A stretch of DNA of 64,000 bases, taken from Bacillota bacterium. GTDB taxonomy: Bacteria > Bacillota > JADQBR01. This document shows positions 1 through 8,821 of the stretch, one piece after another. The first letter of the stretch is position 1, and each line of letters opens with the position of its first letter. The position numbers and the translations under genes were made by a program. The notes below the pieces were generated by a model. It was not told the DNA's origin, searched no databases, and was given only the letters and a program-made list of their open reading frames with translations. The stretch lies in NCBI GenBank assembly GCA_016278515.1, contig JADQBR010000002.1, positions 62,001-126,000 on the forward strand, read 5' to 3'.

Positions 1-527
1 ATGCCGCCAACATACCAGCCAACTAAAAGAAACAACCCTACCAACACCAGGTGCGATTCCACAATAGCACTTACTGTTTGTCCAGTCCCCGTCATAATAC
101 TAAAAGTTATTAATAATGCAAGAGAAATGCAGGCCATAATCAGAGCAGGCTTTTTACCCATAATCGTTGCAGTAACTATAATGGGAATTAGAAACAAGAC
201 TTCCGAATAATACTGAGCAACCCCGACAACATAAAAAACTAAGGAAACAAACATAAGTGAAAGGGATACATAGAGGAAATCTGTCAATACCTTAGAGTCA
301 TTGTCGTCGTAATTTCGTTTTCGATTTTGATAAAGCAATATTACCCCGCAGCCAATTACACTTATGATAATAACTAATCGAATAGTCATGTAAGGGTACA
401 TTTTAGAATTGATACTATCTGCCAGCAGCAGAATATACATAGTTAATAATAAGCAGAACATATGGGCCGACGTTATATATTCACTAATATGTTTCTGCCT
501 TAACAATTCTTTTTCCTCAATTTGCAC
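1..527 (-). CDS. Partial multi-pass membrane protein, N-terminal part (possible membrane sensor)
   Basis: An open frame runs from a GTG at 527 off the left edge of the window, giving about 175 residues without a stop. An AGGAGAG Shine-Dalgarno sequence sits 7-10 bases before the GTG. After about 20 polar residues (VQIEEKELLRQKHISEY) come five or six hydrophobic segments separated by a short basic/acidic loop (QNRKRNYDDND). This layout suits the membrane input domain of a sensor such as a histidine kinase or GGDEF protein, but the catalytic part lies outside the window, so the function is not established. The small plus-strand frame over 1-210 is its antisense shadow. Confidence 0.6.
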   Translation of the reverse strand, partial: MQIEEKELLRQKHISEYITSAHMFCLLLTMYILLLADSINSKMYPYMTIRLVIIISVIGCGVILLYQNRKRNYDDNDSKVLTDFLYVSLSLMFVSLVFYVVGVAQYYSEVLFLIPIIVTATIMGKKPALIMACISLALLITFSIMTGTGQTVSAIVESHLVLVGLFLLVGWYVGG

Positions 528-942
528 ATCATCACTCTCCTAGCCCAGATTTGACAGTTGCTATTATATTTTACAATAGTTGGCATAATTTATAAACCCA
601 ATCCTCTAAAACCTTCAAAAGAACAATAGGTAATAGAGAAATTAGACCACAATGTTAGATGGTGGTTGCAAGGCTTAGCTTAGATTCATTTAACCAGGAA
701 AGGGAGCAAATATTAAATTTAACAGGATTTAACATTTTTTTGTTGAAAACTATCAAGGCTTAGAAACATCATAATCGGATAATAGATGCCAAATTGAGCA
801 ACCGGAATTTACTTTGCAAGGGCCAGAAAAATTTTTGCCGCTTTTAAATAAAAGGAATTATCCTGGTACAATTAAGTAAAAGTTATTAAATCCGATATTA
901 ATTAACCTATAATACAGTTTTTTCATAAAGGGGTGCACGGTT
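528..942. other. Divergent intergenic region, no gene seen
   Basis: This AT-rich stretch separates the leftward membrane protein from the rightward sigma-54 activator. No open frame with a ribosome binding site was found. A TATAAT at about 910-915 could be the -10 box of the activator gene, but there is no convincing -35 box. No riboswitch-like or long hairpin structure was recognised. Confidence 0.4.
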
Positions 943-2742
943 ATGACCAAACTAAAAATGATTCAAAAATTTGCCCAGCAGGTGGCCACTGCTATGGCGG
1001 CGGTATTGGATTTGGAAGTGGCCATGATTGATGAGCGCCTTTGTCTGGTTGCAGCCACCAGGGCACATAATCAAGTGGGAGAGACTTACCAGAAGAACAC
1101 CATCAGCTACCAGGTGCTGTGTACGGGAAAAACTTTTGTTGTGCCAAACTCTAGATACCATGAGGCATGCCAGCTCTGCCCCCATCGGCCCAGCTGTATT
1201 GATGTGGCAGAAATATGCCTGCCAATTGTGGTTCAAGATAAGGTGATTGGTGTTTTTGCAATACTGGCATTGGATGAACAACAGAAGGATAGACTGCTTA
1301 ACAAGGAGCGTAAGTTGGTTGAGTTTGTTGCCAAGGTAACTGATTTAATCGGTTATGCAATAAATGCCCGGGAACTGACGGATCGGTTATCGCTATTAGC
1401 TAATGAGATGCAGGCCATAGCCAACTCAGTCACGGATGGGATTATCGCTGTGGAAAGCTCGGGGTTAATCAGGCAGGCCAATAAACCAGCTCAGCAGATG
1501 CTGCATTTGTCTGCAGAGCGGCTGGTGGGCAGAAGTGTCACCGATATTTTTAGGGACCCGGTAATTAAGGACGCTATTAAATCAGACAGCACAATAAACA
1601 ACCAGGGTATATATGCAGTAGTTGGGGGCAAGAAGCTTTCATTCTTAGGTAATTTGACACCTATTAGTACGGAAAAAAGGTGGGAAGGGAAAGGCCATGT
1701 GTTGGTAATCCGCAATATTTCCGAAGTAACCAAGATGTTTGGAAATTACTTCCTTAACGGAGGTAATTTTACCTTTGAAAATATTATTGGCACCAGTAAA
1801 GTGATAAAGGTAGCAAAAGAAAAAGCATTAACTGTGGCTAAAGGAGATTCTACTATTATTATTTTGGGGGAAAGCGGCACCGGTAAAGAACTTTTTGCCC
1901 GCTCCATACATTCTGCTAGTTTTAGGGGGGAAGGTCCTTTTGTAGCGGTGAATTGTGCCGCACTGCCCGATACCCTATTGGAAAGTGAATTGTTTGGGTA
2001 TGAAGACGGGGCTTTTTCCGGGGCTAAGAAAGGTGGTAAGTCCGGTCGTTTTGAAATGGCCAATAAAGGAACATTGTTTTTAGATGAAATAGGTGACATG
2101 CCTCTACATCTTCAAGTCAAGCTGCTTAGGGTGTTGGAAGAAAAAATGATCTATCGTCTAGGTGGTACTAACCCAATACCGGTGGATGTACGCATAATTG
2201 CTGCTACCCATAAGCATTTGGAAAAACAGGTACAGGTAGGGGAATTTCGGGAAGATCTGTATTATCGGCTGCAGGTGATACCGTTAACTATTCCACCATT
2301 AAGAGACCGCCAAGAGGACCTGCAGATGATGATGGATTACTTTCGTTCCAAGTTTAATGAGCTTTTGGGAAAAAATACTATGGGGTACAGCCCAAAAGTA
2401 AAAAAATTACTGCTGGATTATCATTGGCCCGGCAATGTTAGGGAGTTGGAAAATACCTTAGAATATGCAGTGAACATGGAAAAGACCGACTATATACAGC
2501 TATCCAGTATTCCCGACCGTATCCTTAATGCGGAACAAGAAGAGAAGAAACTATTGGGTACCATACCGGAAATGGAAAAAGATCTGATTGAGCATGCATT
2601 ACAGCGATATGGGACAACAACTGTCGGCAAAGAGAAAGCAGCTAAGGTTTTGGATATTGGCATTGCTACACTATATCGCAAAATGAAGAAATATAGTATT
2701 AATGGAAAAGTAGAAAGAGAAATCTATCAATATGATAATTAA
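943..2742 (+). CDS. Sigma-54-dependent transcriptional activator (GAF-like/PAS/AAA+/Fis HTH)
   Basis: Bacterial enhancer-binding protein of 599 residues that drives open-complex formation by sigma-54 RNA polymerase. The N-terminal part (about 1-140) is GAF-like and holds a cysteine cluster C76-x2-C79-x5-C85-x6-C92. A PAS-like segment follows (about 155-265). The AAA+ domain has Walker A GESGTGKE (309-316), the sigma-54 contact loop GAFSGA (356-361; usual form GAFTGA) and Walker B LFLDE (378-382). A Fis-type helix-turn-helix ends the protein (about 565-592). The start is an ATG behind AAGGGGTG. The gene stops inside a 38-bp palindrome, and a clean sigma-54 promoter follows, so its likely targets are the next two genes. 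The effector is unknown; the cysteines suggest a metal, Fe-S or redox input (inference). Confidence 0.93.
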   Translation: MTKLKMIQKFAQQVATAMAAVLDLEVAMIDERLCLVAATRAHNQVGETYQKNTISYQVLCTGKTFVVPNSRYHEACQLCPHRPSCIDVAEICLPIVVQDKVIGVFAILALDEQQKDRLLNKERKLVEFVAKVTDLIGYAINARELTDRLSLLANEMQAIANSVTDGIIAVESSGLIRQANKPAQQMLHLSAERLVGRSVTDIFRDPVIKDAIKSDSTINNQGIYAVVGGKKLSFLGNLTPISTEKRWEGKGHVLVIRNISEVTKMFGNYFLNGGNFTFENIIGTSKVIKVAKEKALTVAKGDSTIIILGESGTGKELFARSIHSASFRGEGPFVAVNCAALPDTLLESELFGYEDGAFSGAKKGGKSGRFEMANKGTLFLDEIGDMPLHLQVKLLRVLEEKMIYRLGGTNPIPVDVRIIAATHKHLEKQVQVGEFREDLYYRLQVIPLTIPPLRDRQEDLQMMMDYFRSKFNELLGKNTMGYSPKVKKLLLDYHWPGNVRELENTLEYAVNMEKTDYIQLSSIPDRILNAEQEEKKLLGTIPEMEKDLIEHALQRYGTTTVGKEKAAKVLDIGIATLYRKMKKYSINGKVEREIYQYDN

Positions 2743-2759
2743 TTATCATATTGATAGAT
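2722..2759. promoter_or_regulatory. 38-bp perfect palindrome, probable paired activator binding sites (UAS1/UAS2)
   Basis: Perfect inverted repeat with arms ATCTATCAATATGATAATT and its complement, centred between 2740 and 2741. It contains two copies of the smaller dyad TATCA-N3-TGATA, at 2725-2737 and 2744-2756. It overlaps the last codons and stop of the activator gene and lies about 175-210 bp upstream of the predicted sigma-54 transcription start, a normal distance for enhancer-binding protein sites. There is no T-tract on either side, so a terminator role is less likely. Confidence 0.75.
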
Positions 2760-2811
2760 AAGGGTGTGAACTAAGTACTTCACTAATCCTTGACGAAAGC
2801 TGTTCAACAAA

Positions 2812-2826
2812 TTATCAAAATGATAA
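2812..2826. promoter_or_regulatory. Third activator-site copy (UAS3)
   Basis: TTATCA-AAA-TGATAA is a perfect dyad with the same TATCA-N3-TGATA core as the two halves of the palindrome at 2722-2759. It lies about 105 bp upstream of the predicted transcription start. Three copies of one dyad between an enhancer-binding protein gene and a sigma-54 promoter strongly suggest its binding sites. Confidence 0.7.
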
Positions 2827-2903
2827 AAATCTGATGTATTTAGATTCATATGATTAAGCCTTTAGAGGTCAGCGATACTACTATTATGAGATATTTCTAA
2901 ATA

Positions 2904-2920
2904 TTGGCATAATTATTGCA
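2904..2920 (+). promoter_or_regulatory. Sigma-54 (-24/-12) promoter
   Basis: TTGGCATAATTATTGCA fits the consensus TGGCAYR-N4-TTGCW. The invariant GG (2906-2907) and GC (2918-2919) are separated by exactly 10 bases. Transcription would start near 2931, about 60 bp before the transporter start codon. The upstream gene encodes a sigma-54 activator. Confidence 0.88.
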
Positions 2921-2992
2921 ATTATGAATACTGTAGGAACAAGGCTTTAAGCTGCAGGAGACAGAGAATGGAAAATATTTAGGGGGTGTTAA

Positions 2993-4159
2993 ATGATGTC
3001 TGTTGAAAACAAAGGTTTCATGGAAGGTTGGTTCGGTAAGTATATGTTGCCGGGGATAGTTTTTCAATCCGTATTGATTGGTGGCGGTTACGCCACCGGC
3101 AGGGAAATAGTAGCTTTCGGCGCCAAATTTGGTGCTCTAGGGTGGTGGAGTATTTTTGCTATTTTCTTTGGTTTTTCTCTTGTTAGTGCATTAACCTATG
3201 AGTTTGCCAGGATTTATCGGGTTTATGATTACAAGAACTGGATTAAGCAGTTAATTGGTGGTTTTTGGCCTTTGTTCGATATCCTGTTTATGGTGATGGC
3301 AATACTGGTAATTGCCATTGTTGCTTCCGCAACTGGCGCTATAGTGCGAGATTTCTTAGGATGGCCCAATTGGTTGGGTGTACTCATTGTTATTGCTATA
3401 GTTGGAATGTTAAACTACTACGGCCGGCATATGATTGAAAAATTTAAGACTTATGGTACGGGTATTCTCTATCTGGGCTACATTGTATTTGCCGGTATAG
3501 TGCTGACTACTAAATGGGGAGCCATTCAGGAGGTGTTTGCCACAGGCAATACATCTTATATGGATTCTGTTAGTATTGGTGCTGTATTATGGGCCGGTAT
3601 ACTTTATGTAGCTTACAATTTGGTCTGCATGCCCGCCACTATGTTTACACTAGATAGGCAGACAGAAAGAAAACATGCAATTTGGGCAGGAATCATCACA
3701 GGTTTATTGGCCACAATACCTTTTATTCTTACCTATCTCGCTGTTATGGGTTTCTATCCCGATGAGACAGTGATGGGCGCAGAAGTTCCTTGGCTTCAGA
3801 TGCTGAAAACCAGCGGGGGTACTTGGGTCACTATATTGTTTACCTTAGTAGTGGGTTGGACATTAATTGAAACTTGTACAGGACTGATTCATGCTATTAC
3901 CGACCGAGTGGATGCTAACTTAAAGGAATTGGGCAAAGCCGGTCTAAGTCAGCAGCAAAATGTCTATTTATCCCTAGGAATTTTAATTGCTTCTTTGGTT
4001 CTTTCTAAGGTGGGTATTATCGACTTGGTGGCTAAGGGATATACGTATATGGCTTACGGTTTCTTAGTTCTATTCGTCTTGCCGCTTCTAACCATTGGTG
4101 TGGTGCGTATAGTTAATAAGGATAAATATATTTCCGGAGGTAAAGATGTAAGCAGTTAA
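2993..4159 (+). CDS. YkvI-family membrane transporter (APC/LeuT-like)
   Basis: Integral membrane protein of 388 residues with about 10 hydrophobic segments. It resembles the YkvI-family predicted transporters of Firmicutes, distantly related to the amino-acid/sodium symporter superfamily; the first segment has the glycine-rich stretch GGGYATGREI (about 25-34). The start is ATGATG behind AGGGGGTG. It is the first gene after the sigma-54 promoter and lies upstream of a class-III aminotransferase, so it probably imports the amino compound that enzyme uses (inference). The substrate cannot be read from sequence. Confidence 0.8.
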   Translation: MMSVENKGFMEGWFGKYMLPGIVFQSVLIGGGYATGREIVAFGAKFGALGWWSIFAIFFGFSLVSALTYEFARIYRVYDYKNWIKQLIGGFWPLFDILFMVMAILVIAIVASATGAIVRDFLGWPNWLGVLIVIAIVGMLNYYGRHMIEKFKTYGTGILYLGYIVFAGIVLTTKWGAIQEVFATGNTSYMDSVSIGAVLWAGILYVAYNLVCMPATMFTLDRQTERKHAIWAGIITGLLATIPFILTYLAVMGFYPDETVMGAEVPWLQMLKTSGGTWVTILFTLVVGWTLIETCTGLIHAITDRVDANLKELGKAGLSQQQNVYLSLGILIASLVLSKVGIIDLVAKGYTYMAYGFLVLFVLPLLTIGVVRIVNKDKYISGGKDVSS

Positions 4160-4303
4160 AATTTTAGAAGACACCTGAAGGGTAGCTGTCGATTAAAGAT
4201 TGCTGGATACTCTTTTTGATGCCTGTTTTTCATAGTGGGCCATTGGGGTTAAAAGGTTGTAAACGTCATAACCATGTTTAACTTTTGGAGGTGTAGGTTT
4301 TTT

Positions 4304-5635
4304 ATGGGGGATTATGTAAAAGAATATTTAGCTAGAACACCAGGATCTAAGAATCTATTTGAAAGAGCAGAAAAGGTTATTCCAGGAGGAGTGTGTCACG
4401 GGCCGCGTTATTTTGCTCCTCATCCATTGTATATCAATAAGACCAGGGGTTCCAAAATATATGACGTGGATGGTAATGAATATGTTGATCTGTGGATGGG
4501 GCACTACAGCCATATTATGGGACATCAACCTGAGCATATTGCTCGATTACTGGAGGAGAAGATTGGTGACGGTACTCATTGGGGAATAGTGAACCAATAT
4601 CAAGTGGATTTTGCCGAGGAGATCTGCCGCATCGTACCTTGTGCGGAAAGGGTGCGGTTTGGTGTATCCGGAACTGAGGCCACCATGTATGCGGTTCGCT
4701 TGGCTCGAGCTTACACCGGTCGAAATGTAATACTTAAAGTTCGGGGCGGCTGGCATGGGCCCAGCACGGATTTAAGTGTGGCAGTACACAGTCCCATGGA
4801 TGTACCGGAAAGCGCCGGATTGCCCCCGGGTGTTGCCGAGTATACTAAGACTATTTCCTACAATGAAACGGAGCAGACTTTAGAAATGATTGGTAAGTAT
4901 CAATCGGATTTAGCAGGTGTAATACTAGAAGGAGTAGGACAGTATTTTATTCCTCCCGAGGCGGGATATCTTGAAGCGGTTCAAAAAGCAGTGCAAAAAG
5001 CTGGTGGTCTTTTTATTTTAGATGAAGTAATAACCGGCTGCCGACTGGGCATCACCGGTGCTCAAGGACGGTACAATTTACAGCCGGACCTAACTACCAT
5101 GGGTAAGGTTTTGGGTGGCGGCATGAACCTAGGTCTAGTAGCGGGGCGCCGGGACATTATGGACCTGTCTAGTGCCACTTCCAAGTTGTCCAAGGATAAA
5201 AAAGTGCTAATGGGCGGGGGAACCTTTTCCTGTATGCCTCCCGCAATGATTACCGGCCGCACCATGCTTAAGTATTTGGACGACCACAAAGATGAAGTGT
5301 ATCCTGTATTAGAGGAAAAAGGGAAGAAAGTCCGAGAAGGGGTAGAACAAGCACTACGGTCCAACAATGTGCGGGCTAACTGTTTCGGCGTAGGCTCTCT
5401 GTTTACCACCTGTTTTCCTAATAGTGATGATAGCACTATTCGAAATTTTGAAGATGTGGAGATTAACTCTGACATGTTTAAGAGAGAACAGGAATTTAGG
5501 GTGGGCATGTTAAATAAAGGTGTGTATACCATGTATGGAGGCGGCGCAGTATCTTTGGCTCACACAGATGAAGATATTAAGCGTATTATTGATGCGGCTG
5601 AAGCAGTTGCTCACGAAATGGCCGATGACTTCTAG
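4304..5635 (+). CDS. Class-III PLP aminotransferase, glutamate-1-semialdehyde-aminomutase-like
   Basis: PLP enzyme of 443 residues in fold-type I, class III. The start is ATG 4304, 14 bases after GGAGGTG; an upstream in-frame ATG at 4274 has no ribosome binding site. Visible landmarks are the early motif EKVIPGGVCHGPRYF, the cofactor-phosphate region VSGTEATMYAVRLARAYTGR, the aspartate region LFILDEVITGCR and the Schiff-base lysine in TMGKVLGGG. It resembles GSA aminomutase and the related beta- or omega-transaminases. With no other tetrapyrrole genes nearby and a sigma-54-controlled transporter upstream, a catabolic amino-acid transaminase or mutase is more likely than HemL. The gap to the transporter is 144 bp. 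Confidence 0.85.
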   Translation: MGDYVKEYLARTPGSKNLFERAEKVIPGGVCHGPRYFAPHPLYINKTRGSKIYDVDGNEYVDLWMGHYSHIMGHQPEHIARLLEEKIGDGTHWGIVNQYQVDFAEEICRIVPCAERVRFGVSGTEATMYAVRLARAYTGRNVILKVRGGWHGPSTDLSVAVHSPMDVPESAGLPPGVAEYTKTISYNETEQTLEMIGKYQSDLAGVILEGVGQYFIPPEAGYLEAVQKAVQKAGGLFILDEVITGCRLGITGAQGRYNLQPDLTTMGKVLGGGMNLGLVAGRRDIMDLSSATSKLSKDKKVLMGGGTFSCMPPAMITGRTMLKYLDDHKDEVYPVLEEKGKKVREGVEQALRSNNVRANCFGVGSLFTTCFPNSDDSTIRNFEDVEINSDMFKREQEFRVGMLNKGVYTMYGGGAVSLAHTDEDIKRIIDAAEAVAHEMADDF

Positions 5636-5742
5636 ATGTCACAGCTAATAGAACATATTGCCAAGGACAATTATGTCAACGAAGTCTCTAAGTATCTTCA
5701 TTAATAAATAACTTAATACACAAAAAGCTTTCAAACTGAGTA

Positions 5743-6564
5743 ATGATCCTTCTTTGTTATTGGACGGCTACTGATTATTACGAGGATGTTCAAGGTGCTA
5801 CAGAAAAAAGAGCCCTGCGTAGAAGACAAAAGAAGGGATTATCAAAGAAGCAGACAACTTTTTTTTATAAAAAGAGAAAGATATCTGTTGGAAAAGCAGG
5901 AACTGGACCGTTGGCATTGTTGTGGAGAGCTCGGGTAGAATACAGCCGTACAGATTTGCATCAATACTTCAGTTTTCTGACAATAATTGCCTTGGTAGCA
6001 GGGGTTGTTATTGGCTACTTTATGAGTAAACCAGGGGCAAGCGTTTTCCCAGTTTATATTGTTAACGGTATTGTTGCTTATGTACTATTTATTTTTACCG
6101 CTAGCCAAAGCAGATTTAACGAGTGGAGTAAACCATATGTTTATCTGATACCAGGCAGTCCCCTGCAAAAGATTATCGCCGTGAACCTTTTGGACATTAT
6201 CCGTATGACCATTAATGTACTGGTACTAAATGCGGCTATTTATTTTTGGATACAAATTTCACCGTTAGTTTTTGTGGTGATGGTTTTATTTGTTATTAGT
6301 TTTTATATGCTTAACTTAAGTTCCGGGTTTATTATCCGAGTGTTGTTTCCAAATGCGGTTGACCATAAGACTCTGTTTCCCATATTTTTGATGCTGCAGA
6401 TTATATTGCTGCTGCTTCCCGGGATAATTAGTGGAGCCGTTCTAGCTTTTATTTTTCAGACACCTTTAGCATTTTTTCTTGGAGTAGTATTAGCTAACAT
6501 TGTGACAATCGTAGTTACACTTGCCATTGCTAATAAGCTTTTTGCATATTTGGAGTGGAAATAA
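5743..6564 (+). pseudogene. Probable truncated ABC exporter permease (C-terminal part)
   Basis: The frame encodes 273 residues. Residues from about position 11 (DYYEDVQGATEKRALRRRQKK...) through a basic linker into six C-terminal membrane segments resemble the second half of a putative ABC exporter (YthQ/ABC_export-like) permease, normally about 500 residues. The first half is missing. The assigned ATG has no good Shine-Dalgarno sequence, and the preceding 100 bases hold only a 22-codon frame directly after the aminotransferase stop. No ATPase gene is adjacent. This is best read as a 5'-deleted remnant; a genuine short membrane protein cannot be excluded. Confidence 0.5.
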
Positions 6565-6569
6565 AGAAA

Positions 6570-6594
6570 ATGCTTTTATCGATAAGAGTGCTTT
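6570..6594. terminator. Possible bidirectional terminator between convergent genes
   Basis: Imperfect dyad GCTTTTATCGATAAGAGTGC lies between the convergent ABC fragment and pepF, with weak A/T tracts at each side. Position supports a terminator, but the stem contains a wobble pair and a bulge. Confidence 0.35.
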
Positions 6595-8395
6595 ATAATA
6601 TCAGACTTTCAAATTCCTCAAGACGTTGCTGAAAGACTTTAAGCGCGTCATCGACAGCGTGCCCTTCTAAGAGGTCTACACCAGCTTCCTTCAGCGTTTC
6701 CAAAGGGTAGGATGAAGAACCACTCTTAAGGAATCCTAGGTATCTTTCCACGGCCGTCGAACCTTCATTTAAAATTATTTCTGCGATAGCTACGGCAGAA
6801 GAGAAGCCTGTAGCGTACTTATATACGTAGAAAGCAGAATAAAAGTGAGGGATTCTTGACCATTCGTATTTAATGTATTCATCAAGAGCTAAATTCGGGC
6901 CATAGTACTTTGATAGTAAGTGCACATAAATTTGATTTAGTTTATCAGGGGTAAGCGGTTGACCTGATTCTGCTAGTTCATGGGTTTCTTTTTCGAATTC
7001 GGCGAATAGAACTTGCCGAAATAATGTAGCTCGGAATTGTTCTAGATTTTTTTCCAGTAGTGCAACTCTGTTATTACCTTCCGCTCGTGATAGTAAATGA
7101 TTAAAAAGTAACGCTTCATTTACTGTGGATGCTACTTCAGCTAAGAAAATGGGATAATGGGTATAAGTATATGGCTGGTTTTTGTTTGTATAGTAGCTGT
7201 GAAGTGCGTGGCCCATTTCGTGGGCGATGGTAAAGACACTTTCCATATTTGGTTGATAGTTTAAAAGGATGTAAGGGTGTATCTCAATTACTCCCATTGA
7301 ATAAGCACCACTTCTTTTACCCTTTGTTTCGTAAACATCCAGCCACCGGTCATTAAATCCTGAGGCTAATAGGCCGGTATATTCATCTCCCATTACTGAA
7401 AGGCCTTCCAAAACTGCTTTTTGAGCCTCTTTTATGTTAGGCTTCCATTGGCTCTCTTTAGTTAAGGGAACATATAGGTCGTAGGGACTAAGACTATCCA
7501 ACTCTAGAACTTTTTTCTTTAGTTCAATATAACGGTGCAGCAGAGGCAAATGACGGTTTACATTATCTAGGAGTCCTTCATAAAGTGATACAGGAATATT
7601 ATCAGGGTCCATGGCGGATTCCAGACTTGAATCGTAATGACGCACTCGAGCTTGAAACAGGTCGCCTTTAACGCTGCTGCTGTAGGTTGCGCCAAGGGTG
7701 TTGGACTGGGCAGTATATGTTTTATAAAGGGCATTATGGGCAGTTTGCCTTACTTGGCGGTCTTCACTTTGTAGAAATTCTATAAAATTCCCTGGTGTCA
7801 AACGCACTTTTTCACCATTGGCTTCTATTTCGGGAAATTCCATGTCTGCATTTGTTAGGAGGCTAAAAATATTTTGAGGTGCTTGTGCCATTTCTCCGCT
7901 TAAAGCAATCAGTTCTTCTTGTTCCGGTGATCTAAAGTGTTCTTTTTGCCGCTGTAAGTCGTCAAGAAAGTGTTGATAGATGTTTAGTTGGTCATGTTCA
8001 TCTAAGAATGCTGCTTGTTGATCAGGGGTCAACTGTAAAATCTCAGGTTTAATAAACGAAAGCTTACTATCCACCTCAACACTCAGAGCAGTAACTCTGT
8101 TTGCCAGCCCCTGGTAGTGTTGGTCGACAGTATTTGTGTCTCGGTACAGCATTGTATAACCAGTGACCCTTTCAAATAGCGATAGCATTTTGTCCTTTAA
8201 TTTTAAGGTTTCGTACAAGTGATTGGCTGACTCAATGACATGTTCCTGAAACTTACCAATCTGGTTGAGGTATTCTGAGATTGATTTAAAGTCTTGCTCC
8301 CAAAGTTTCTCTGTGGGATAGATATCTTCCAGGTTCCAACGATATTGTTCCGGAATGTCCTTTCTGTTTTGGTAAACTTTCTTGGCTTGTTCCAT
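6593..8395 (-). CDS. pepF: Oligoendopeptidase F (M3 metallopeptidase)
   Basis: Cytoplasmic zinc oligopeptidase of 600 residues, the usual PepF length. The M3 zinc motif is at H392-E393-x2-H396 in IAHEMGHALHSYY. The third ligand region (LAEVASTVNEALL) and the substrate-binding C-terminal region HFYSAFYVYKYATGF are also present. It starts with ATG behind GGGGAGGG. It is a single-gene unit on the minus strand, convergent with the ABC fragment and divergent from the DUF1657 gene. It probably degrades peptides of roughly 6-20 residues, useful to an amino-acid fermenter; a signalling-peptide role is also possible. Confidence 0.94.
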   Translation of the reverse strand: MEQAKKVYQNRKDIPEQYRWNLEDIYPTEKLWEQDFKSISEYLNQIGKFQEHVIESANHLYETLKLKDKMLSLFERVTGYTMLYRDTNTVDQHYQGLANRVTALSVEVDSKLSFIKPEILQLTPDQQAAFLDEHDQLNIYQHFLDDLQRQKEHFRSPEQEELIALSGEMAQAPQNIFSLLTNADMEFPEIEANGEKVRLTPGNFIEFLQSEDRQVRQTAHNALYKTYTAQSNTLGATYSSSVKGDLFQARVRHYDSSLESAMDPDNIPVSLYEGLLDNVNRHLPLLHRYIELKKKVLELDSLSPYDLYVPLTKESQWKPNIKEAQKAVLEGLSVMGDEYTGLLASGFNDRWLDVYETKGKRSGAYSMGVIEIHPYILLNYQPNMESVFTIAHEMGHALHSYYTNKNQPYTYTHYPIFLAEVASTVNEALLFNHLLSRAEGNNRVALLEKNLEQFRATLFRQVLFAEFEKETHELAESGQPLTPDKLNQIYVHLLSKYYGPNLALDEYIKYEWSRIPHFYSAFYVYKYATGFSSAVAIAEIILNEGSTAVERYLGFLKSGSSSYPLETLKEAGVDLLEGHAVDDALKVFQQRLEEFESLIL

Positions 8396-8478
8396 TCTTT
8401 ACCCTCCCCGTTTAATTTCTCTTAATGTTTAGTATTTTCATAGAGATGGTTACACTACATAACGTTTAAAAAGCTCCA

Positions 8479-8508
8479 ATATATTCATGTGCGTCTTTTA
8501 ACATAAAT
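8479..8508 (+). promoter_or_regulatory. Weak sigma-G/F-like promoter candidate
   Basis: ATATA (8479-8483), 18 bases, then CATAAAT (8502-8508) resembles the GTATA-N18-CATAATA elements found at other spore genes in this window, but with a mismatch in each box. It lies about 40 bp upstream of a DUF1657 gene, a family associated with spores. Confidence 0.3.
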
Positions 8509-8548
8509 AACAAAGATATGAAAAATGATAGTGATGGAGGTGTTAATA

Positions 8549-8815
8549 ATGACAGTGGGTCAACAGCTACATCAGACGCTGGGAATGCTAAAAACTGCTA
8601 GTGGACAGTTAGAAACCTATTCACTACAAACCAACGACCCTCAGGCAAAACAATTCTATCACAGCTGCAGCCAACAATTAGGGCAAATGGTTAATGATTT
8701 AACCAATCGGGTTAACTATGTAGAGACACAAGAACCGACCTATAAGGTTAACGAAATGGCCGCCAAACAGGCTGAGCTGAGCCAAAACATGCAGCAATCA
8801 CAGCAAAAACCTTAA
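8549..8815 (+). CDS. DUF1657 protein, probable spore-associated small protein
   Basis: Encodes 88 residues starting MTVGQQLHQTLGMLKTASG. The start is ATG 8549, 7 bases after GGAGGTG; an in-frame ATG 24 bases earlier lacks a ribosome binding site and would add non-conserved residues. The first 70 residues match the DUF1657 pattern (MTVG-x2-L-x2-TL-x2-LK, ETYSLQTNDPQAKQ, EEPTYK-like end), followed by a Gln-rich tail. DUF1657 genes are typically found with spoVA-type and other spore-coat or inner-membrane genes, but here the gene stands alone. Precise function unknown. Confidence 0.75.
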   Translation: MTVGQQLHQTLGMLKTASGQLETYSLQTNDPQAKQFYHSCSQQLGQMVNDLTNRVNYVETQEPTYKVNEMAAKQAELSQNMQQSQQKP

Positions 8816-8821
8816 AGAGGA

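Noticed and set aside
1-210. Plus-strand open frame of 69 codons at the left edge
   Set aside because: It is antisense to a longer minus-strand membrane protein frame with a good ribosome binding site; the composition (Pro/Asn/Thr-rich) is that of a shadow.
570-590. Second sigma-54 promoter (TTGGCATAATTTATAA)
   Set aside because: The -24-like TGGCAT is present but the invariant GC at -12 with correct spacing is missing.
4304-5635. Glutamate-1-semialdehyde aminomutase (hemL)
   Set aside because: Fold and motifs fit the family, but location with a sigma-54-controlled transporter and no tetrapyrrole genes argues against biosynthetic HemL.
5636-5704. 22-codon frame starting directly after the aminotransferase stop
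   Set aside because: No ribosome binding site of its own and no recognisable similarity; probably debris at the deletion junction.
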